Below are positions 25,208 to 34,334 of a stretch of DNA of 64,000 bases, one piece after another (the first letter of the stretch is position 1; each line of letters opens with the position of its first letter). The notes beneath the pieces are model-generated. The model saw nothing but the letters and a program-made list of their open reading frames with translations, was not told where the DNA came from and searched no databases. The stretch is from Streptomyces sp. TP-A0874 (GTDB lineage Bacteria; Actinomycetota; Actinomycetes; Streptomycetales; Streptomycetaceae), in assembly GCF_001748085.1 (NCBI RefSeq), contig NZ_BBZK01000010.1, forward strand, positions 186,001 to 250,000, in the 5' to 3' direction. A program made the position numbers and the translations under genes.

Positions 25208-26641
25208 ATGATGTGTCGCGCCGTCCCGCCCACCCGCGCCGCGGCCTGCGCCGCCCTCCTCGGGCTCGCCCTGCTCACCGGCTGCGGCAGCGGTGAGGCG
25301 GGCGGGCCGTCCTCGGGCGGCGGTATTTCGGCGACGGGACTGCCCGACGTGCCCTCGGAGAGCCGGGCGCCGGTGCCGGGTAAGGGGACGAAGGACCCCG
25401 ACGACATCAACGGTGACGGATACCGCGACCTCAGGGTCTCGATACCCGGCGTCTCGAAGGTCGCGGTGCTCTACGGCTCCGCCGAGGGGCTCGACCTGTC
25501 GACCCGGACGCTCCACGGCCCCCGCGCGCTGGGCCTGCCGGTTCCGGCGGACCAGCCGGTCGGGGACGAGGGGTTCGCCCCGGACGCGGTCGCCGACCTC
25601 GACGGGGACGGTTTCCCGGACTTCGTCACAACCCTCCAGGAGGACCCCTCCGCGCAGCAGAAGCAGGCGGAGCGTACCGCCGTCCCCTGTGTGACCTGGG
25701 GTGGCCCCGAGGGGCCCGCGGCGGCGGAGGGCGGGGCGACACCGCTGCGACCGCCGTCGAGCGTCTCGGCGCACGGCCTGTCGCATGTGACGCGGGGCGA
25801 CTTCGACGGGGACGGGCACCACGACCTCGTGGCCCGCGCGATGACCGAGTCGGTCATGGGCAAGTCGCCCCTGGTGGTGCTCTACGGCCCGTTCACACGC
25901 TCCGGTGAGCCGGCCCGTACCGACACCAGCCCCCCGGTGGAGGACGGCGAACTCGTCGTGGACGACATCGCCCCGTCCGGCGGGGCGCGGGCGACCCCCC
26001 TGCTGGTCCACGAGATCAGCGACGGTGAGCAGTCCGGCAACCTCCTCTACTCGGCTGAGCGCGGCCGAGGCCTGTCCTGGGAGGGCAGACGGCTGCGGGA
26101 GGGCAACGCCCGCGCCTTCGGCGACTTCGACGGAGACGGGCGGCGCGATGTGGCCGTCGGGGACGACGGCAGCCACAACAACGAGCCCGGCGCCGACTCC
26201 ACCGACCCGGCGGTCATCGGATCGCTCGACGTGTACCCGGGCGGTGGCGGCGGACCGGTCAAGCACCGGCTGCCCGAAGTGCCCGAGGGCGCGGGCACTT
26301 ACTACGGCCCCGGCGGGTTCGCCGCCGCGGACCCGGACGGGGACGGCCGCGACGGCATCCTGGTCGCCACGTACGAAGGCGCCGTGCTCATCGAGGACGA
26401 CCAACGGATCCCGGTGCTCCGCGAAATGAAGGAGGGCCCGGATGAGTGGCGGCATGCCCGGCCCGCCGGGGCCGCCGACTTCGACGGTGACGGAAAGGAC
26501 GAGCTGGTCCTCAACTGGGCGACCGGCACGATCTTCGGCCTCTACGGTGCGGGCCCCACGCACTGGTGGATCACCGACGGCACGACATCCCGGGACCAGG
26601 CCGCCTTCGTGTCCACCGGGCTCGTGCCGAAGAGCCCCTGA
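25208..26641 (+). CDS. FG-GAP/VCBS repeat lipoprotein, 477 aa
   Basis: Secreted lipoprotein: a hydrophobic stretch ends in the lipobox LLTGC. The mature part is an integrin-alpha-like beta-propeller with at least six FG-GAP repeats, each with a calcium-binding DxDGDG loop: DINGDGYRDLRV, DLDGDGFPDFV, DFDGDGHHDLV, DFDGDGRRDVAV, DPDGDGRDGIL and DFDGDGKDELVL. This predicts an extracellular binding or adhesion protein. It is divergent from murG, 121 bases apart. ATG 25208 and 25211 are both possible. Confidence 0.85.
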   Translation: MMCRAVPPTRAAACAALLGLALLTGCGSGEAGGPSSGGGISATGLPDVPSESRAPVPGKGTKDPDDINGDGYRDLRVSIPGVSKVAVLYGSAEGLDLSTRTLHGPRALGLPVPADQPVGDEGFAPDAVADLDGDGFPDFVTTLQEDPSAQQKQAERTAVPCVTWGGPEGPAAAEGGATPLRPPSSVSAHGLSHVTRGDFDGDGHHDLVARAMTESVMGKSPLVVLYGPFTRSGEPARTDTSPPVEDGELVVDDIAPSGGARATPLLVHEISDGEQSGNLLYSAERGRGLSWEGRRLREGNARAFGDFDGDGRRDVAVGDDGSHNNEPGADSTDPAVIGSLDVYPGGGGGPVKHRLPEVPEGAGTYYGPGGFAAADPDGDGRDGILVATYEGAVLIEDDQRIPVLREMKEGPDEWRHARPAGAADFDGDGKDELVLNWATGTIFGLYGAGPTHWWITDGTTSRDQAAFVSTGLVPKSP

Positions 26642-26999
26642 ACTCCGCGAAGGAGCGGTGGGAGTGGGCCGTCCGGGGCGGTGAGCTACCCCGCAGGGGC
26701 GAGTGGACGACACACCCCGCGCCCACTTTCGGCTGCTCGTCGGGGACGGCGCGGCCGGGGCCAGCGGTGGCCTGCCGGGCGGAGGGGCCGGACCGGCGCG
26801 TGTCCTGACCCTGCCCGTTCGGCGGTCGTGCCTCGTTCGGCCCGGCCCGCGGCACGGTCCCGGAGGAGCTCCGTACGCCCATCTGAGGACGGGCGATGCC
26901 GGAACTTCTCAAAGATCCTCCTAGCGCACTAGGGTGCAACTTTTGCCGACCCATTACTCTTAGCGGTGAGGTCGCGCAGGGCGGCCATGGAGGAGTGAG
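26642..26999. other. Spacer upstream of the Bax inhibitor-1 gene
   Basis: 358 bases without a gene. Near its end TACTCT (26955-26960) could be a -10 element for the next gene, without a good -35. The earlier part is GC-rich with no clear structure. Confidence 0.45.
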
Positions 27000-27899
27000 A
27001 TGAGGAGCAGCAACCCGGTCTTCTCGCGACGGGGGTTCAGCCGCGACAACGGCTACGCGGGCTTCAACGCGGCGCCTCAGGCCGGGGGACCCGCCGCAGC
27101 CCAGGGTGGCAACCCGTACGCAGCCGGAAACCCGTATGCCGCTGGTAACCCTTATGCCCAGGGTGGCCCGCAGAACCTGAGCCCGCACCAAGTACAGCAG
27201 CCGTACGGCGCTCCGCCGGCCGGTGCGGTGCACACCGGCCGGATGACGATGGACGACGTCGTCATGCGCACCGGCATGACGCTCGGCACCGTCATCGTGG
27301 GCGCGGCCATCGGCTGGATCGCACTGTCCAGCCCCGAAAGGCTCGGACTGGCCATCGGCTGTGCGCTCGTCGCCATGGTCCTCGGCTTCGTCCAGGCCTT
27401 CAAGCGCCAGGCCTCGCCGCCGCTGATCCTGGCCTACGCCGCCTTCGAGGGCCTTTTCCTGGGTGGCCTCAGCGGTGCCCTGAACGAGCGGTTCAGCGGC
27501 GCTCCGATGCAGGCGGTGCTCGGCACCATGGCGGTCTTCGTCGGTGTGCTGGTCGCCTACAAGACCCGCTTGATCCGGGTCGACCAGCGGTTCGTCCGGT
27601 ACGTGATGGCCGCCGCGATCGGCTTCGTGCTGCTGTCCATGGTCAACATGCTGTTCGCCGTCTTCGGCGGCGGTGACGGCCTCGGCTTCCGCAGCGGTGG
27701 CCTCGGCATCATCTTCGGCATCGTCGGTGTCGTCCTCGGTGCCTGCTTCCTCGCCATGGACTTCAAGCAGGTCGAGGACGGGATCGCCTACGGTGCGCCG
27801 CGCGAGGAGTCCTGGCTGGCCGCCTTCGGCCTCACCCTGACCCTGGTGTGGATCTACCTGGAGCTGCTCCGTCTGATCGCGATCCTGCGCGGCGACTGA
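27000..27899 (+). CDS. Bax inhibitor-1/YccA family membrane protein, 299 aa
   Basis: Predicted seven-helix membrane protein of the BI-1/YccA family, which in other organisms acts as a calcium leak channel or modulates membrane proteolysis. A cytoplasmic N-terminal tail (about 85 residues) carries the repeat GNPYAAGNPYAAGNPYA and is Gly/Pro/Gln-rich. Helices start near residue 95 (GTVIVGAAIGWIALSS). The C-terminal end has MDFKQVEDGIAYGAP, ESWLAAFGLTLTLVWIYLEL and LLRLIAILRG, with the conserved acidic residues in FKQVEDGI. Start ATG follows GGAGGAG by four bases. Confidence 0.92.
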   Translation: MRSSNPVFSRRGFSRDNGYAGFNAAPQAGGPAAAQGGNPYAAGNPYAAGNPYAQGGPQNLSPHQVQQPYGAPPAGAVHTGRMTMDDVVMRTGMTLGTVIVGAAIGWIALSSPERLGLAIGCALVAMVLGFVQAFKRQASPPLILAYAAFEGLFLGGLSGALNERFSGAPMQAVLGTMAVFVGVLVAYKTRLIRVDQRFVRYVMAAAIGFVLLSMVNMLFAVFGGGDGLGFRSGGLGIIFGIVGVVLGACFLAMDFKQVEDGIAYGAPREESWLAAFGLTLTLVWIYLELLRLIAILRGD

Positions 27900-27942
27900 C
27901 CACGGCGCCGGATGCCCGGCGAGCAGCCGGTGCGGTCCGGCG

Positions 27943-27978
27943 GCGGACCGGTAAGCGAAAGCGGACCGGTGAGCGAAA
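27943..27978. repeat. 18-bp tandem duplication
   Basis: GCGGACCGGTAAGCGAAA is followed immediately by GCGGACCGGTGAGCGAAA. It lies just before the terminator stem of the BI-1 gene. Confidence 0.85.
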
Positions 27979-28014
27979 AGGGGCTCGGAGAAGTGTTCTC
28001 CGGGCCCCTTTCGC
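27973..28014 (+). terminator. Terminator after the BI-1 gene
   Basis: AAAGGGGCTCGGAGAA pairs with TTCTCCGGGCCCCTTT around a GTG loop, with one G-U pair. The stem ends with TTTCGCC. Located 75-115 bases after the stop codon. Confidence 0.85.
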
Positions 28015-28091
28015 CTGTCCGCGGACCTCTCGGCGGCGGTGGACCGCACGGCGAGCCTGACCGCCGGCCGCTGTGGCGTGGGGCACCCGGA

Positions 28092-28103
28092 TAGGATCGC
28101 CGG
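28092..28103 (+). promoter_or_regulatory. Leaderless promoter -10
   Basis: TAGGAT at 28092-28097, an exact Streptomyces -10 consensus, lies six bases before ATG 28104. No ribosome site is present, so transcription likely starts at the start codon. Confidence 0.55.
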
Positions 28104-28439
28104 ATGCCCGATGTGAGCCCATTGCTGACCGCCGTCGACCGACTCGCCGACCGGCTGCGCGCCGCTCCGCAGAGCCGGTTGCGGCGCGGGGCGGCCGCCG
28201 AGGGTCTGGCGCTGGCCCGGTCGTTGGCGGAGCGGGCGCAGCGGATCGAGTTTCCCGGCCGGGAGCCGCGGCTGATCCCGGACGCCGGGGAGTTGCTGGT
28301 GGCTGATCAACTCGCCGTCGCAGGCCACGATCTGGCCGAGGCGCTGCTCACCGGTGAGGTGGTCGGCGAGGAGGCGGAGCGCCAGCTGACCGAGGCGCTG
28401 GCCGAGGTGGCGGAGGCGGCGCGCCGCTGCGGGTTGTGA
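28104..28439 (+). CDS. Small conserved helical protein, 111 aa
   Basis: A leucine- and alanine-rich, almost fully helical protein with no signal peptide or membrane segment. Recognisable phrases are DRLADRLRAAPQSRLRRG, ARSLAERAQRIEFPGREPR and LLVADQLAVAGHDLAEAL. It reads like an actinobacterial protein of unknown function with a conserved RLIPDAGELLVADQL stretch. A leaderless promoter precedes it. Expression is likely since the -10 is strong. Confidence 0.7.
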   Translation: MPDVSPLLTAVDRLADRLRAAPQSRLRRGAAAEGLALARSLAERAQRIEFPGREPRLIPDAGELLVADQLAVAGHDLAEALLTGEVVGEEAERQLTEALAEVAEAARRCGL

Positions 28440-28520
28440 GGTGACGCGTCCGCTGGGGGAGAGGCGGCCCCGGCGGGGGCTCCGGGGCAGGGCCCGGGTG
28501 GCCCGTGAGCACTGGTCGGC

Positions 28521-29369
28521 TCAGAGCGAGGCGACCACCCGGTCGGCGAGCACGTAGACGCTCTCCCGGCCGCAGTCGAAGGTCAGCGTGTAGGCACCGG
28601 AGACGCTCGAACCGCCCAGCAGCACCGGGGCGGTTCCCTCGTGCAGCGCCCGGGCCAGTTGCTCGGCCGTCCCATGGTCACCGGGGGTCACGCAGACCGT
28701 GGTGCCGTCGGTGAAGACGTAGATGTCGAGGGTGCCCAGCGGACCGGGGCGCACGTCCACCAGCGGAGTGCGGCTCTCGGCCAGCTGCTGGAGGTGGGCG
28801 AGGGTCTCCTCCGCGGTGGCGACCGGGGAGGGCTGGTTCGAGGGGTGCGAGGGGTGCCGCCGGCGGGCCGCCGCCAGCTCGGGGGACTCCGCGGGCTCCT
28901 CGGGGGCGCCGTACGGTTCCAGGCCCCCTGCGTCGTCCAGCGGCTCGATGCCGATCAGGTCCGCCTGGCGCGGAAGGTACAGCGGGGCGTCCTCGTACCA
29001 GTCGGTGCCGGCGAGGCCGGGGGGCTCGCCGTTCTCCCGGGCCTCCTGCGCGGCCCAGAAGGCCCGCGCCTCCGCCAGGTCGCGTTCCCGCTCCTCGGCG
29101 AGGGCGTCGGTCACGGCGGCGCGTATCTCGGCCAGATGGTCGTCGGTGAAGTGGATGTCGACGGGGCGCCGCTCGGCGCGGGCCGCCGGCAGCGAGACGG
29201 TGTGATCGGTCTTCCTCGCCAGCGAACTGAGCTCTTCGCGCACCGTGGTGAGCTGGCTGCTCAGAGCGGTGAGCTGTCGGCGCAGCCCGTGAGCGGTGTA
29301 CAGGGCGGCTGCTCCCATGGCCGCGGCGGTGGCGGCGGCCAGCGGCAGGGCAAGGGTCATGGCGCTCAC
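28521..29369 (-). CDS. Membrane-anchored coiled-coil protein of unknown function, 282 aa
   Basis: One N-terminal membrane helix (about residues 4-26) is followed by a helical segment HGLRRQLTALSSQLTTVREELSSL that looks like a coiled coil. Then comes an acidic, Glu/Arg-rich region (AEERERDLAEARAFWAA) and a C-terminal domain with QLAESRTPLVDVRPGPLG, IYVFTDGTTVCVTPGDHG and VYVLADRVVASL. No enzyme motif is seen. GTG 29369 is chosen because GGGAG lies seven bases upstream. The C-terminal beta-strand pattern is probably a small alpha/beta domain. Confidence 0.7.
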   Translation of the reverse strand: MSAMTLALPLAAATAAAMGAAALYTAHGLRRQLTALSSQLTTVREELSSLARKTDHTVSLPAARAERRPVDIHFTDDHLAEIRAAVTDALAEERERDLAEARAFWAAQEARENGEPPGLAGTDWYEDAPLYLPRQADLIGIEPLDDAGGLEPYGAPEEPAESPELAAARRRHPSHPSNQPSPVATAEETLAHLQQLAESRTPLVDVRPGPLGTLDIYVFTDGTTVCVTPGDHGTAEQLARALHEGTAPVLLGGSSVSGAYTLTFDCGRESVYVLADRVVASL

Positions 29370-29589
29370 TGACGTACTCCCGATTCGACGGTCCCCGAAA
29401 TTCCTACCTCAGCCTGGCAAGCTCCGTGAGCGGCCGACAGTGCATAACGTCATGAATCGGTCGGGACTTTCGGCCAGTCGTTTCCAATTCAACCGCTCTG
29501 AACTGCGGTAAGGCTCTCCCCCGGGACGAAGGTCACATCCTGGGGGAGATTCGATCACGAACGTGGACCAGGGGTTTCGGGGGAGGCTG

Positions 29590-30810
29590 TTAGCTCATTC
29601 GTTCGATGATCATGGCCATTCCCTGGCCGCCGCCCACGCACATGGTCTCCAGGCCGAACTGCTTGTCGTGGAACTGCAGCGAGTTGATCAGCGTGCAGGT
29701 GATCCGGGCCCCGGTCATACCGAAGGGGTGGCCGACGGCGATCGCTCCGCCGTTGACGTTCAGGCGGTCCAGATCCACGCCGAGGTCCTGGTAGGAGGGG
29801 ATGACCTGGGCCGCGAAGGCCTCGTTGATCTCGACCAGGTCCATGTCGCCGATGGACATGCCGGCCCGGGCCAGCGCCTGCCGGCTCGCCTCGACCGGGC
29901 CGTAACCCATGATCTCCGGCGACAGCGCGGAGACGCCGGTGGAGACGATCCGGGCCAGCGGGGTCAGGCCCAGCTCCCGCGCCTTGGTGTCCGACATGAT
30001 CACCAGTGCGGCGGCGCCGTCGTTCAGCGGGCAGCAGTTGCCGGCGGTGACCCGGCCATCGGGTCGGAAGACCGGCTTCAGCCCCGCCACCCCCTCCATC
30101 GTCACCCCGCGGCGCGGGCCGTCGTCGGTGGTCACCACGGTGCCGTCCGGGGCGGTCACCGGGGTGATCTCCCGCTCCCAGAAGCCGTTGTCCAGCGCCT
30201 GCTCGGCGAGGTTCTGGGAGCGCACGCCGAACTCGTCCATCTCCTGGCGGCCGACGCCCTTCAGCCGGGCCAGGTTCTCGGCGGTCTGGCCCATCGCGAT
30301 GTAGGCGTCCGGCAGCTGCCCCTCCGCCCGAGGGTCCCGCCAGTCCGCTCCGACCTGCTCGCTGCGGGCCGCCGTGCGGGCCTCGGCCTCGGCGAAGACC
30401 GGGTTGTGGGTGCCGGGCATCCCGTCCGAGGAGCCGTTCGCGTACCGCGAGACCATCTCCACCCCGGCGGAGATGAAGACATCGCCCTCTCCGGCCCGGA
30501 TCGCGTGCATCGCCATCCGGGAGGTCTGCAAGGAGGAGGAGCAGTAACGGGTGATCGTGCAGCCGGGCAGATGGTCCATGCCCAGCTGCACGGCGACGAT
30601 CCGGCCGAGGTTGTGGCCCTGCTCGCCACCGGGCAGGCCGCAGCCGAGCATCAGATCGTCGATCTCGCGCGGGTCCAGCTCCGGCACCTTGTCCAGTGCC
30701 GCCCGGACGATCCGGGTGGTCAGGTCGTCGGGACGCACCTCCCTCAGCGAGCCCTTGACGGCCCGGCCGATCGGGGAGCGGGCGGCAGAGACGATCACGG
30801 CTTCGGGCAT
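29590..30810 (-). CDS. fadA: Acetyl-CoA C-acetyltransferase (thiolase), 406 aa
   Basis: Cleaves or condenses acyl-CoA and acetyl-CoA in fatty-acid beta-oxidation or ketone metabolism. Active-site features: nucleophile Cys in TITRYCSSSLQTSRMAMHAI, NVNGGAIAVGHPFGMTGARI with the catalytic His, and the second Cys in ETMCVGGGQGMAMIIERM. ATG 30810 follows GGAG by five bases. It follows the SGNH hydrolase by 110 bases on the same strand; together they may be one transcript. Which chain length it prefers cannot be read. Confidence 0.93.
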   Translation of the reverse strand: MPEAVIVSAARSPIGRAVKGSLREVRPDDLTTRIVRAALDKVPELDPREIDDLMLGCGLPGGEQGHNLGRIVAVQLGMDHLPGCTITRYCSSSLQTSRMAMHAIRAGEGDVFISAGVEMVSRYANGSSDGMPGTHNPVFAEAEARTAARSEQVGADWRDPRAEGQLPDAYIAMGQTAENLARLKGVGRQEMDEFGVRSQNLAEQALDNGFWEREITPVTAPDGTVVTTDDGPRRGVTMEGVAGLKPVFRPDGRVTAGNCCPLNDGAAALVIMSDTKARELGLTPLARIVSTGVSALSPEIMGYGPVEASRQALARAGMSIGDMDLVEINEAFAAQVIPSYQDLGVDLDRLNVNGGAIAVGHPFGMTGARITCTLINSLQFHDKQFGLETMCVGGGQGMAMIIERMS

Positions 30811-30920
30811 CACGGCTCCAGAGGGCGAGAAGGGCAAGGGCTGGATGGGAAGCTACCGCTCCGTAGTGCCGGGGTCACGGTCTCCCGGCTGTGACACGGG
30901 CCTCTTTTCTAAGCGGATGC

Positions 30921-32072
30921 TCAGCTGGCTTCGGGTTCCGCGGTCCCTCCGGTCCGGCCCGCCCTTTCGTCTTCGGGCTCCTCGCCCTCGGCCGGGGCCC
31001 GGACCTCTCCGTCCTCCGGCTCCGCCCGGGAGTGCTCGCCGTGGCTCTCCTCCTCGGGCCCGGCGGCCTCCGTCCCGTCCTCCCGGTCGGGCAGCCGCTG
31101 CCGTCGCCGCCGCTTGAGCAGCGCCCACGGTGCCCGGCGCCCCACCGGCTCCGCCGCGGCGACCTCGGTACCCCCCTCGGAGGCCGCCTGTGCCGCGGCC
31201 TCGACTACCGGAAGGATCCCTTCCCGCCGTGACAGGTCCGGCCGCTCCGGCTCCGGCCAGAGCCCCAGCGAGGCGCAGAGCGTGGGCAGCACCGCCATCG
31301 CGGCCGTCGCGTACCCCTCGGCGGAGGGGTGGTAGTTGTCCGGGCCGAACAGCTCGCGCGGATTGGCCTCGAACTCCGGGCCGAGCAGGGCGCCCAGCGA
31401 GACGGTACGGCCGCCCTGCTCGACCACCCCGATGGTCTGCGCCGCCGCGAGCTGGCGGCTCAAGCGGCGGGCCACCCAGCGCAGCGGCTGGTAGACGGGT
31501 TCGATCGTCCCCAGGTCGGGGCAGGTGCCGACCACCACCTCGCAGTCGGCCGCCCGCAGCCTGCGTACCGCGTCGGAGAGCAGCCGGACCGAACGCGCCG
31601 GCGGCATCCGGTGCGTCACGTCGTTGGCGCCGATCATCACCACGCAGACGTCCGGCACCTGCCTCGGGTCCGCCAGCAGCAGGGTGACCTGGCGGTCCAG
31701 GTCGTCGGACATCGCGCCCGGCTGTGCCACCACCCGGAGCTCCACCGGACGCTCGGCCAGCGCGGCCAGCCCCGAGGCCAGCAGGGCGCCCGGTGTCTGC
31801 CGGGCCCGGTGCACGCCCTGGCCGGCGGCCGTCGAGTCGCCCGCGAAGCCCATCCGCAGCGCCCGCAGGCCGGAGTACCGGGTGAACGAGGCCCCGTAGC
31901 GGCCGTCCGCGAACGGCGGTACCGCGTCGGAGCCCCCGACCGTCCGCCGGGCCAGTTGGACCTCGGTGAGCAGCAGCCCGATCGCCGCCCCGCCGATCAG
32001 CCCGATTCCGCCCCCGCCGTAGGCCGCCGCGGCGGCGATCCGGCGTGCCACTCTCGCCCGTGACAACGACAT
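30921..32072 (-). CDS. SGNH/GDSL-family hydrolase, membrane-anchored, 383 aa
   Basis: Esterase/lipase of the SGNH superfamily. A single N-terminal helix (about residues 14-36) anchors it to the membrane. Block I GDSTAAGQGVHRARQ contains the nucleophile Ser, block III is GANDVTHR with the oxyanion Asn, and block V DNYHPSAEGYA carries the catalytic Asp and His. The last 80 residues are a Glu/Gly-rich, low-complexity tail (EEESHGEHSRAEPEDGEV). Substrate unknown; extracellular lipid or cell-wall ester is plausible. Confidence 0.88.
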   Translation of the reverse strand: MSLSRARVARRIAAAAAYGGGGIGLIGGAAIGLLLTEVQLARRTVGGSDAVPPFADGRYGASFTRYSGLRALRMGFAGDSTAAGQGVHRARQTPGALLASGLAALAERPVELRVVAQPGAMSDDLDRQVTLLLADPRQVPDVCVVMIGANDVTHRMPPARSVRLLSDAVRRLRAADCEVVVGTCPDLGTIEPVYQPLRWVARRLSRQLAAAQTIGVVEQGGRTVSLGALLGPEFEANPRELFGPDNYHPSAEGYATAAMAVLPTLCASLGLWPEPERPDLSRREGILPVVEAAAQAASEGGTEVAAAEPVGRRAPWALLKRRRRQRLPDREDGTEAAGPEEESHGEHSRAEPEDGEVRAPAEGEEPEDERAGRTGGTAEPEAS

Positions 32073-32248
32073 CTGTCAGGAACACCTCCCGCTGTCCGCG
32101 TCCGTGCACTGATTAGTTGCCCCGTGCGGCCCGGTCCGCAACGCCCCCGTCCGACGGGTGGCTTCCGGCGGGCCGAATAGGCTGGTGGAAACGGGCACTG
32201 AACAGCGCCGCCCCCGATCGCGGAGATCCCGCCAAACCAGGAGACAGC

Positions 32249-33637
32249 GTGCAGTATCGCGATTCGATGATCGAGCTTGTCGGCAACACCCCGCTGGTGC
32301 GGCTCGGCCGTGTGACCGAGGGGATTCAGGCGACGGTCCTGGCCAAGGTCGAGTACTTCAACCCCGGTGGGTCGGTGAAGGACCGGATCGCCGTCCGGAT
32401 GATCGAGGCCGCCGAGCGCTCCGGCGAACTGAAGCCGGGCGGCACCATCGTGGAACCGACCTCCGGCAACACGGGCGTGGGGCTGGCGATCGTGGCCCAG
32501 CAGAAGGGCTACAAGTGCGTCTTCGTCTGCCCGGACAAGGTGTCCACCGACAAGATCAACGTACTGCGGGCCTACGGCGCCGAGGTGGTGGTCTGCCCGA
32601 CCGCCGTGGACCCGGAGCACCCGGACTCGTACTACAACGTCTCCGACCGGCTGGTCCGCGAGACCCCCAACGCCTGGAAGCCGGACCAGTACAGCAACCC
32701 CAACAACCCGCTCTCCCACTACCACTCGACCGGCCCGGAGCTGTGGGAGCAGACCGAGGGGAAGATCACCCACTTCGTGGCGGGCGTCGGCACCGGCGGC
32801 ACGATCAGCGGAACCGGCCGGTACCTGAAGGAGGTCTCCGACGGCCGGGTCAAGGTGATCGGCGCCGACCCGGAGGGCTCGGTCTACTCCGGCGGCTCCG
32901 GCCGGCCGTACCTGGTCGAGGGCGTGGGTGAGGACTTCTGGCCGACCGCCTACGACCCGAAGGTGGCCGACGAGATCGTGCCGGTCTCCGACAAGGACTC
33001 CTTCCAGATGACCCGGAGGCTCGCGAAGGAGGAGGGCCTGCTGGTCGGCGGCTCCTGCGGGATGGCGGTCGTCGGGGCGCTGAAGGTCGCGGAGCGGCTG
33101 GGCCCGGACGACGTGGTGGTGGTGCTGCTCCCGGACAGCGGGCGCGGCTACCTCAGCAAGATCTTCAACGACGAGTGGATGGCCGACTACGGCTTCCTGG
33201 AGGACGAGGGTCCGGCGGCCCGGGTCGGCGATGTCCTCCGGTACAAGGAGGGCAACCTGCCGTCCCTCGTCCACATGCACCCGGAGGAGAGCGTCGGCGA
33301 GGCGATCGACGTGCTGCGCGAGTACGGGGTCTCCCAGATGCCGATCGTGAAGCCGGGCGCCGGGCACCCGGACGTGATGGCCGCGGAGGTCATCGGCTCG
33401 GTCGTGGAACGCGAACTGCTGGACGCCCTGTTCACCCAGCGGGCCACGCTGGGCGACCCGCTGGAGAAGCACATGAGCCCGCCGCTCCCGCAGGTCGGTT
33501 CCGGTGAACCGGTGGGCGACCTGATGGCCGTCCTGGAGGGCGCCGACGCGGCGGTCGTCCTGGTGGAGGGGAAGCCGACCGGTGTGGTGAGCCGCCAGGA
33601 CCTGTTGGCCTACCTCGCCCGCGGCGCGGCGCACTGA
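32249..33637 (+). CDS. cbs: Cystathionine beta-synthase, 462 aa
   Basis: PLP enzyme of the reverse transsulfuration route, joining serine and homocysteine; such enzymes also make H2S from cysteine. The PLP lysine is in NPGGSVKDRIAVRMIE, followed by EPTSGNTGVGLAIVAQQKGY and GTGGTISGTGRYLKE. The C-terminal pair of CBS domains (from about residue 330) includes LREYGVSQMPIVKPG and GVVSRQDLLAYLARG and may bind a regulatory nucleotide. GTG 32249 has AGGAG five bases upstream. A TAGGCT -10-like word is at 32178. It is about as long as the human enzyme without its heme domain. Confidence 0.93.
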   Translation: MQYRDSMIELVGNTPLVRLGRVTEGIQATVLAKVEYFNPGGSVKDRIAVRMIEAAERSGELKPGGTIVEPTSGNTGVGLAIVAQQKGYKCVFVCPDKVSTDKINVLRAYGAEVVVCPTAVDPEHPDSYYNVSDRLVRETPNAWKPDQYSNPNNPLSHYHSTGPELWEQTEGKITHFVAGVGTGGTISGTGRYLKEVSDGRVKVIGADPEGSVYSGGSGRPYLVEGVGEDFWPTAYDPKVADEIVPVSDKDSFQMTRRLAKEEGLLVGGSCGMAVVGALKVAERLGPDDVVVVLLPDSGRGYLSKIFNDEWMADYGFLEDEGPAARVGDVLRYKEGNLPSLVHMHPEESVGEAIDVLREYGVSQMPIVKPGAGHPDVMAAEVIGSVVERELLDALFTQRATLGDPLEKHMSPPLPQVGSGEPVGDLMAVLEGADAAVVLVEGKPTGVVSRQDLLAYLARGAAH

Positions 33638-33653
33638 CGGGGCTTCTGACGGG

Positions 33654-33681
33654 GGCGCTCGGACCATCCGGTCCGGGCGCC
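33654..33681. terminator. Bidirectional terminator between cbs and the membrane gene
   Basis: GGCGCTCGGACC pairs with GGTCCGGGCGCC around ATCC, with one G-U pair. Two genes converge on it. Confidence 0.75.
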
Positions 33682-33704
33682 GTTCCAGCCGGGGCTCCCG
33701 CGGC

Positions 33705-34118
33705 TCAGTAGCGCCGCTCGGCCTCGTGCTCGGACCGCTGCTGGCCCGGCCACCGCCGCTTGGCGTGTACGAAGTTCACCCCTGTGATGCCGAGCCAGGT
33801 CACGATCAGCCCCAGCAGGTGGCCGTTGGTGGCGCCGATCGCCGACAGCGGTACCGCGAGCACCAGTGAGATGATGCCGAACCCGTAGCGCTCACCGAAG
33901 GTGCTGCCTGACACCGGCGGGGGAGCCACCGGCCGGGCACCGCGCGCGACCACCATCTGCTGCTCGGCGATCTGCCGCCGCACCCGGTTGTCCACCGAGC
34001 TGTCGAGCTTCTCCAGGAAGGACTCGATCAGCTCCGACTCGTACTCGGGCCCCAGTTCCCTGCGGGCGTGCACAGTCGCCTCGAGTTCCTTCTTGAGCTC
34101 TGGTTCACGGGCATCCAT
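33705..34118 (-). CDS. Small integral membrane protein, 137 aa
   Basis: A cytoplasmic, helical N-terminal region (ELKKELEATVHARRELG, DSSVDNRVRRQIAEQQ) precedes two membrane helices (about residues 77-91 and 96-115; GIISLVLAVPLSAIGAT and LLGLIVTWLGITGVNF). It resembles Streptomyces hypothetical proteins of this size; function unknown. ATG 34118 is chosen as the first residue of the well-formed charged helix; a longer frame upstream is Pro/Ala-rich and unlikely. Confidence 0.7.
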   Translation of the reverse strand: MDAREPELKKELEATVHARRELGPEYESELIESFLEKLDSSVDNRVRRQIAEQQMVVARGARPVAPPPVSGSTFGERYGFGIISLVLAVPLSAIGATNGHLLGLIVTWLGITGVNFVHAKRRWPGQQRSEHEAERRY

Positions 34119-34334
34119 GGGCTCGACGGTAGGCGTGCCGGTGGCACCGCGCACTGGGGGTAGCCCCCCGGTGCGCGGTGCCGCGGGCGTCAGGGGCGCC
34201 CGTGCCGCCCAGGGCTGCACGCCATGGGGACGGTCCGGCGGCGGGGGCGGAGGAGCGGGCCGCCCACGGGCCGCAGGCGCCCAGCGCCCCGCTCCTCGCC
34301 CCAGCCGACGTCGTCGAGCCGGACCTGCCAGCAG

